From: Bartonella elizabethae F9251 = ATCC 49927
GTDB lineage: Bacteria; Pseudomonadota; Alphaproteobacteria; Rhizobiales; Rhizobiaceae
Reading direction: 5' to 3'
Length of the DNA: 43,024 nt
Assembly (NCBI RefSeq): GCF_000518165.1
Contig: NZ_KI912393.1
Coordinates: 7,501 to 50,524 of the forward strand
In this document: positions 37,908-43,024 of the stretch, piece after piece
Layout: every line of letters starts with the position of its first letter
Position numbering within the stretch: position 1 is the first letter of the stretch
Translations under genes and position numbers: made by a program
Notes under the pieces: model-generated
Told to the model about the DNA's origin: nothing
Seen by the model: the letters and a program-made list of their open reading frames with translations, nothing else
Databases searched by the model: none

Positions 37908-40258
37908 TGTTTTTTTCTCCTTTGATAAAAGATGGGCAGCCATTTTTCAGGGTCTGCGCCATGTTCGTTTATAATTTCATTCATGAGTTCAATATTTTTT
38001 GTTGTGCCGCTTAAAACGGCGATCTCATCGTTCATTCCCCGTAAGTTAAGTTCTGCAACGACAGAACTTTGTCCTTGTTTGACGAGAAAACGGCGGGATT
38101 CCCTGCTTAATTCTGACTGTATCAGTTCAAATTCACGCTCAGTGAGTTTAAAAGCTTCAACATAATCATTGTAATTTGCTTTTTGATTGGGAAAAAATAT
38201 TTGAGTGGGGCATTGCTCAATAATGGTGTGCGCGATTGTGGAGTTTAAAGCGTCCTTGGGGCTTTGTGTGGCAAAGAGCATCATACCATTTTGTTTACGG
38301 ATTGTTTTGAGCCGATCTTGCGCAAAGGCTTTGAATGAATCATCTTCCAAAGCTTTCCAGAACTCATCAACCACAATGATGATGCGCCGCCCATCAATCA
38401 GATCAAGAATGCGGTGAAAGAGATACATCATCAAAGGGCGCCGAATTTCTTCGTTGTCTAAGAAATCGGTCATGTCATAGCCAATGAATTGTGCATTTAA
38501 ATTAAGATCATCTTGATCATTGTCAAAAACCCATCCTAAATCATTGCCTCTAATCCACCGTTGTAGCCGCATGGCAATCCCTTCTTTGGATGTATTGTCA
38601 AAAAACAGCTGAAGGGCTCCAAGAGAGCGGTGTGTTGGGGGTAAGTTTTCTAAAGAGTCAATGGCTTTGGCAATATCTTGTCGCTCTTCTTCGGTCACAA
38701 TTTGCCCTTCACTGGTCACAAGCTTTAAAATCCAATGACGAAGAAAGATTTTATTTTTTTCATTGTATTCCATACCCTTTAAGGGGGCAATCCCCGTGGG
38801 CTGTCCATTTTTGAGAGGTTTATATTTTCCACCTCCAGCTCGGACAAAAATCTCTGCTCCTTGATCTTTATCGAAAAAAACCATGGTTGGATTGTGTTTT
38901 TGTAATTGCGCAAGAAGAAAATTAACAATCACTGTTTTACCAGATCCCGATGGACCACAAACAAAAGTGTTGCCAAGATCACCATAATGAAAATTAAAAT
39001 AATAAGGTGAACCAGCCTGTGTTTTGAGCAATGCAACAGCAGCCCCCCAAACATTATCGTTCAATTTGCCAACGGGAAAAGAATGGAAGGGCGATAAAGC
39101 TGCAAAGTTTCTGCTGGTAATAGCACCTGAACGCGCACGATAGCTAAAGTTTCCAGGTAATTGTGCCCACCATGCGGCTTCTAATCCTAAATCTTCTCTG
39201 GCAATTACGGCACCCCCATTGGTTAAATGAGAACGTGCTTTTGATAAGTTCTCCGTCAATATTTTGGGGTGATCCGCAAAAACGGCTAAAGAAATATGGT
39301 GTTCGCCCAAAACAAAACGGTTTGACTCTAAATCATCCAGAGCTTCATCCAACGCATCAATTTGTGAGCTAGCCCGGTCGGCTGCATTAATCATTTGATT
39401 TTGCTTGCGGCTCATAATGGCACTGGCGGCCGCTTTACTTTTAAAAACAAATGATTGTGTTAAGATGAATTCAAAGGGGACCGTAAGCAAACCATCGGTC
39501 ATTCCAGGGCGGGTTTTTGAAGGGTATTCTTTCCAGCCAAACATACCGACAAAGCGCTCATTGCTTTCATGGCGAATTTCGATAATTTCTTTTCCAAAAA
39601 TAACGCGATCTGAGTAAATCGTTGAGGCAATGGTGCCAAATGTAAGAGGAATACGTTCGCGTCTTCCTCCCACAAGCTGGTGGAGAAATTCACTTTGTTC
39701 GGAAAATAAAAGTCCTTCATGTTCATAGATTGATAGGAGACGGGCTCCATATTCTTCTAAACCTTGCATGAGATCTTGACTTAACTCTTCGAGTTTCTGA
39801 ATAGCTTCTGCGTCAGGTTCAGATTGTGTTTTTTTAGCTTTGCTCAAGCGCTGAAAAAATGAAGCTAGTTGTTGTGTTTTGTCCGCTGCGGGATTCCAAA
39901 GCAGTGAAATAAACAGATCATTTCGATACAGCTCTTGCGAAACCATTTTCTTTTTGTATTTTTCATCTAATGTTGTGGCAAAAGATGAAAGAAAATGACC
40001 CTCTGGGTAAATTGTTTCACGACGGCGAATGATGTGAGAATATAAAGCAACCCGTTCATCTGCGATATTTTTTAAAAGAGTGTTTAATTGGTTATGTAAA
40101 GAATTGAGTTGATCAATGTCTGCCGTGTCAAAATTAACACCTTCAACAGCCATCACAACCATTAAACAGCGTGAGTTTAAGGCAATGACATGCTGGTTGA
40201 TGTAGCGTATATAGGGAATATATTCTTCAGGCAAAGTTTCCCGTTTCATCATTGACAT
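37904..40258 (-). CDS. virB4: T4SS ATPase VirB4
   Basis: A 784-residue ATPase at the inner membrane, the largest and most conserved T4SS part; it drives pilus assembly and transport. The CagE/TrbE/VirB4 N-terminal domain covers about the first 400 residues. Walker A (GPSGSGKT) is near residue 434 and Walker B (IIIVVDEFWKAL) near 626. The frame is open up to 40411, but the upstream part overlaps virB3. Starting at ATG 40258 (MSMMKRETLPEEYIPYIR) gives the length I recall for Bartonella VirB4. Confidence 0.95.
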   Translation of the reverse strand: MSMMKRETLPEEYIPYIRYINQHVIALNSRCLMVVMAVEGVNFDTADIDQLNSLHNQLNTLLKNIADERVALYSHIIRRRETIYPEGHFLSSFATTLDEKYKKKMVSQELYRNDLFISLLWNPAADKTQQLASFFQRLSKAKKTQSEPDAEAIQKLEELSQDLMQGLEEYGARLLSIYEHEGLLFSEQSEFLHQLVGGRRERIPLTFGTIASTIYSDRVIFGKEIIEIRHESNERFVGMFGWKEYPSKTRPGMTDGLLTVPFEFILTQSFVFKSKAAASAIMSRKQNQMINAADRASSQIDALDEALDDLESNRFVLGEHHISLAVFADHPKILTENLSKARSHLTNGGAVIAREDLGLEAAWWAQLPGNFSYRARSGAITSRNFAALSPFHSFPVGKLNDNVWGAAVALLKTQAGSPYYFNFHYGDLGNTFVCGPSGSGKTVIVNFLLAQLQKHNPTMVFFDKDQGAEIFVRAGGGKYKPLKNGQPTGIAPLKGMEYNEKNKIFLRHWILKLVTSEGQIVTEEERQDIAKAIDSLENLPPTHRSLGALQLFFDNTSKEGIAMRLQRWIRGNDLGWVFDNDQDDLNLNAQFIGYDMTDFLDNEEIRRPLMMYLFHRILDLIDGRRIIIVVDEFWKALEDDSFKAFAQDRLKTIRKQNGMMLFATQSPKDALNSTIAHTIIEQCPTQIFFPNQKANYNDYVEAFKLTEREFELIQSELSRESRRFLVKQGQSSVVAELNLRGMNDEIAVLSGTTKNIELMNEIINEHGADPEKWLPIFYQRRKKQ

Positions 40259-40280
40259 CTGTTTCACCGGTTTTATTCCT

Positions 40281-40589
40281 TCAGCGTAGTTCCTTATAAG
40301 TGCGGACAAGGCGTAAGGGAGAGGTAGACCCCCCTCCCCATCGGCTGAGATTTTTTTGTTTTCCTCTTGTATTGAGCCACGCAAATAATACGCGAAATTG
40401 GTTGTGATCATATTTTGTCACTTCTCGCAAAATAAAGTGCATCCCGATGCCTAAACCAAACATGGTAAAATCACTGGTCACAATAAAGAGAATGGACGTT
40501 GCCATAACATTGAGCGCCATGGCTTCCATTGTAACACCAGCAAACATGGCCGGCCGTGTACAGGCCAAGAAAAGGGTATCTTCGTTCAT
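40281..40589 (-). CDS. virB3: T4SS inner-membrane protein VirB3
   Basis: A 102-residue membrane protein. It starts with the family pattern LFLACTRPAMFAGV, then a hydrophobic hairpin (MALNVMATSILFIVTSDFTM) and the conserved FILREVTKYDHNQFRVLFAW. VirB3 works with VirB4, with which it is fused in some systems. ATG follows the virB2 stop codon with no gap. Confidence 0.95.
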   Translation of the reverse strand: MNEDTLFLACTRPAMFAGVTMEAMALNVMATSILFIVTSDFTMFGLGIGMHFILREVTKYDHNQFRVLFAWLNTRGKQKNLSRWGGGSTSPLRLVRTYKELR

Positions 40590-40910
40590 TTATGCTGTAC
40601 CTGCTAATTTGCCGACGAGACTAGGGGCGCCAAAAACAAGAGCAATCCCCAAAACACAATAAGCTGCCTTGCGTAAATCAATAAAGCCGTACATCCAGCC
40701 AATACCCACAGCAGCAACACATATAATGGCAATAAGCCTTGCCGTTGTACCTGTCATCACCGCGACAATGTTGCCTAGAACACCATCAAGATTCCCGAAA
40801 CCACCCGCAGCAGTAGTAGAAGCAGCATAAGAAAAATCGCACATAAGTACTGCTGTAAAAAGCAGCATGGTCACGATAAAAATGATGTTCTGAAGTCTAT
40901 TATCTGTCAT
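40590..40910 (-). CDS. virB2: T4SS major pilin VirB2
   Basis: A 106-residue pilin precursor. A long signal sequence ends SYA-AS near residue 30, followed by a Gly/Ala-rich mature pilin with two hydrophobic helices (LDGVLGNIVAVMTG..., IAIICVAAVGIGWMYG). ATG 40910 is chosen because AGAGGT lies just before it; the longer frame from 40955 adds a hydrophilic stretch before the signal peptide. First gene of the virB operon. Confidence 0.95.
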   Translation of the reverse strand: MTDNRLQNIIFIVTMLLFTAVLMCDFSYAASTTAAGGFGNLDGVLGNIVAVMTGTTARLIAIICVAAVGIGWMYGFIDLRKAAYCVLGIALVFGAPSLVGKLAGTA

Positions 40911-41306
40911 TTTACCTCTCTTTTTAACAAACAATATTTGTTCATCTGTCGACATTCCATTGCCTCTAACAACTGAAGAATTCTGTTATTCTATAACAGT
41001 CTAAACTCCTCGTTTTTTCATTTAAAAGTCTTGATCGTGGATTTTCTCACTCTCAAACTCTTCTTTTAAAGAGACAGAAGTCTTTATCAAATTAAGATTG
41101 TGTTACATGAAAATGGCAATTTTAAGTTGTGTTTCTGGTTAAGACAACAATATTAAAATAAGGTGAGAGAGAATATTATTTTTTACAAAATGTAGTTAAT
41201 GTGCAAGATAGATATTTATATTTTTTTCTTTAAAAACAAGGGGATTGCTGATAAATAATGTAAAATGATAGAAAAATATGAACTTTTTGAGCGAGCGTGT
41301 TAAGAA
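40911..41306. promoter_or_regulatory. virB operon promoter region, divergent from the nuclease-fold gene
   Basis: About 400 AT-rich bases between two divergent genes. A 17-base inverted repeat, CTGTTAT-TCT-ATAACAG (40983-40999), lies 73 bases upstream of the virB2 start. Its minus-strand reading includes TATAGAAT, a possible -10, so a protein bound here would cover the promoter. In B. henselae the virB promoter responds to the BatR/BatS two-component system and RpoH1. Whether this repeat is such a site is unknown. Confidence 0.5.
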
Positions 41307-42053
41307 ATGCTATTTAAATGGATTGTTATTATTTACATTATGGGGTCCATAGTGTGGGGATTAAGCCAATATAAAGATCAAATAGATTTCAGCTTTCTTA
41401 AAATATTAAAAACGCAAGATATTCAAGATATCGTGGATCTCTATCGGGAAGAAAAAGATTTAAGTCAATCGATGACTCAACAGTCTTTAGAAAAAAATGA
41501 ATCTGCGCTTGAAAAAAATAAACCAGTATTTGAGCAGCAGAAGACAGTTTTATCAAGCGATGGTGTCAATAATACAGTTGTTTTTCATGGCAGGGCATCG
41601 GTTACCAGTGGGGTTACGTTTAAATTGCTGACGCCTTCTGCACAATCTTGGCGATCTCATATGACCCGTGATATTCATCTTTATGGTGTGGACACATGCG
41701 CGCCCCGCCAAAAAGCAAAATTAAAGGATCAAGAATGGCCTTGTGGTGCGGTTACAACGGCTTGGCTTGTTACCAAAACACTTGGTCAGGATTTATCCTG
41801 TAAACGGGCTTTTATGCACAAGGGTGTTTATTATGCGCAGTGTTTTGTTCAAGGGGTTGATTTAGCCGAGGCAGGTCTTAGCGAAGGGATGTTGATGCTC
41901 TCAAAGGAGGATAAAAATCCTCTTCCAACACAGTATCATCATGCGGAAGAAAAAGCACGTAACAACAAGATTGGTCTTTGGTCAAGCGACTTTACCGAAC
42001 CTTCAAAATGGCGGCAAGATAATGGATCTTACAACCCCTTTGCAAGTCAATAA
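41307..42053 (+). CDS. Membrane-anchored thermonuclease-fold protein, probably inactive as a nuclease
   Basis: A 248-residue protein with an N-terminal membrane helix (WIVIIYIMGSIVWGL), a polar coiled stretch (25-85), then an SNase-like OB-fold (about 90-230). Landmarks are DIHLYGVDTCAPRQ, a central WPCGAVTTAWLVTKTLG, GVDLAEAGLSEGM and the final HHAEEKARNNKIGLWSS. In active members the loop reads GIDxPE with a catalytic Glu and later DRYGR with a catalytic Arg. Here the loop is GVDTCAP and the later site HKGVYYAQC, so both catalytic residues appear lost. Four Cys in the domain could form disulfides, which fits a periplasmic location. It is divergent from virB2; a link to the T4SS is unproven. 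Confidence 0.8.
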   Translation: MLFKWIVIIYIMGSIVWGLSQYKDQIDFSFLKILKTQDIQDIVDLYREEKDLSQSMTQQSLEKNESALEKNKPVFEQQKTVLSSDGVNNTVVFHGRASVTSGVTFKLLTPSAQSWRSHMTRDIHLYGVDTCAPRQKAKLKDQEWPCGAVTTAWLVTKTLGQDLSCKRAFMHKGVYYAQCFVQGVDLAEAGLSEGMLMLSKEDKNPLPTQYHHAEEKARNNKIGLWSSDFTEPSKWRQDNGSYNPFASQ

Positions 42054-42691
42054 TTGGTCTTGTTATATTTACGTGATGTTTATTGCAAAAATGTGTGAGA
42101 TTAGCACAAACCTTACAGTCTCATGAGAGGCTGTTCTTTGAGGTGGGTGATTAAAATAAACCAAGTTGATGTGCTTCCTTAAAAAGCTGGATTGTTTTGT
42201 TGACAGATTGAACTGGATTGAAACGTTTTTGTACTTCAATGTGTGCAGGAGGCTCGCTTTTTAGAGCGTTTTTGTTCGTAGCGCCTCATGGAACATTGTC
42301 CTTTGAGAGGTTGAAGCCAGCTCAGTAAAACTGGTAGACAAGACACCAGATTGTAAGCTGCTCCTTTTAAGCACAGGGGAGGTGGAGAGGATAGAACTTT
42401 TTCAAATTTGGAGCAGTCAAAAGAAGTATCGCTCAATATTTTAAGACATATATCATGAATTGTTTTCATGATGGCTTAATGAGCGTTTTCTTGTCATGAT
42501 GTTTTTCGAGATATTTTCAGAGAAATATTGATGAAGCGGCATGAAGGCTTATGAAGAGAAAATATCGTGTTGCCTATCATAGGAAATCAGCCCAATAGTC
42601 TGTTCAATAAAAAAACGCGTTGTTTATAAATTGCAGGGCTTTGTTCTTAGAATAGAAAGCAGATTAGAGGATAAAGGTCATTTAAAACGTT
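42054..42691. other. Intergenic region without supported genes
   Basis: About 640 bases. A 77-codon minus-strand frame (42236-42469) shows no domain and no ribosome site. A hairpin, ATCATGAA (42452-42459) with TTCATGAT (42465-42472), has no T-tract. Nothing else is seen. Confidence 0.35.
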
Positions 42692-43024
42692 TTAATTTTG
42701 ATCAGAAATTAATTTTAAAATGGCTTTTTGTTTGACAGAGGTCAGAACTCTAAAACTTTTTAAAAGCAAAAACTCCTCTTTGCTTGATGCGATTTCTTCA
42801 TGATGGTATGGGGTGTTTTCTTTTGTGATAATATCCGCATAAAAAAAGGAAACCGGAACTTTTAGGATATCGGAAATTTCCTTTAAACGTCCTGCGCTTA
42901 CACGATTTAAGCCTTTTTCATACTTTTGAATTTGTTGAAAACTTACCCCTAAAGCGTCTCCTAATGTTTTTTGAGACATTCCCAACATTTTTCGCTTCAA
43001 GCGAATTTTTTTGCCGACAAAAAG
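42692..43024 (-). CDS. XRE-family HTH regulator (Trp-like), 5' end beyond the window
   Basis: The frame is open to the window edge and reads LFVGKKIRLKRKMLGMSQKT, then the recognition region GDALGVSFQQIQKYEKG, NRVSAGRLKEISDILKVP and a C-terminus ending KLISDQN. It is the intact counterpart of the broken gene at 3247-3586 and should bind DNA as a dimer. By analogy with B. henselae Trp proteins it may be preceded by a Brt RNA just outside the window (above 43024). The Met at 43000 is internal; the true start is upstream. Confidence 0.88.
   Translation of the reverse strand, partial: LFVGKKIRLKRKMLGMSQKTLGDALGVSFQQIQKYEKGLNRVSAGRLKEISDILKVPVSFFYADIITKENTPYHHEEIASSKEEFLLLKSFRVLTSVKQKAILKLISDQN

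Noticed and set aside
40259..40411. Longer VirB4 N-terminus
   Set aside because: It would overlap virB3 by about 130 bases, and the shorter form matches the family length.
42236..42469. 77-codon minus-strand frame
   Set aside because: No ribosome site, no domain, and amino-acid content typical of chance frames.

Overview
The window is a stretch of an AT-rich alphaproteobacterial chromosome and almost certainly comes from Bartonella. It carries a complete VirB/VirD4 type IV secretion system (T4SS) with its Bep effectors. The order biaA-bepA between virB11 and virD4, followed by a BepC-type and several tyrosine-motif Beps, matches the radiating 'lineage 4' species (the B. henselae/quintana/tribocorum group). 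I cannot name the species from sequence alone.

Layout. (1) 1-3000: a membrane protein of unknown function (-) with a strong terminator, then pyrF (+). (2) 3020-3586: a compact GC-rich, palindrome-rich RNA-like element followed at once by a broken XRE-family regulator. This is the arrangement known in B. henselae as Brt RNA + Trp protein. A second, unbroken copy of the regulator lies in inverted orientation at the other end of the window (42692 to past the edge). (3) 3976-8931: hisS, a Prx5-type peroxiredoxin, pgm and a PhnA-domain protein. (4) 8932-10210: a gene-poor stretch with decayed repeats and a degenerate copy of the nfuA 3' end. (5) 10211-14107: murJ-trpS-usp-nfuA (-), ordinary housekeeping. 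(6) 14108-15233: gene-poor, with another decayed repeat. (7) 15234-26957: five Bep genes plus bepC (-). (8) 28118-40910: virD4, bepA, biaA and virB11 to virB2 (-). (9) 41307-42053: a nuclease-fold protein (+), divergent from virB2.

How the genes work together. VirB2-VirB11 form the envelope-spanning channel and pilus, with VirB4, VirB11 and VirD4 as ATPases. VirD4 should recruit Beps through their C-terminal BID domain and positively charged tail and pass them to the channel for injection into host cells. BepA and BepC are FIC-OB-BID proteins. Three others are BID proteins with tyrosine-motif, plain or proline-rich N-termini, suited to act as scaffolds in host signalling. BiaA, upstream of bepA, carries a FicA-type inhibition motif and should restrain FIC activity inside the bacterium.

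The most unusual item is a 1072-residue Bep at 15234-18452 with the order FIC-OB-(BID stump)-FIC-OB-BID. The first FIC motif is damaged (GNRR for GNGR) and the second is canonical. The linker still holds what looks like the start of a BID domain and an old Bep C-terminal tail (PKAMAY), which suggests fusion of two tandem bep genes. Other notable points are a proline-rich Bep with 61-residue SH3-ligand repeats, a BepC whose FIC motif has Thr in place of the acidic residue, the decayed remains of a second antitoxin upstream of bepC, an apparent frameshift in virB6, and a repeated intergenic module (hairpin, promoter, leader) between bep genes. All calls were made by reading; no database search was run.
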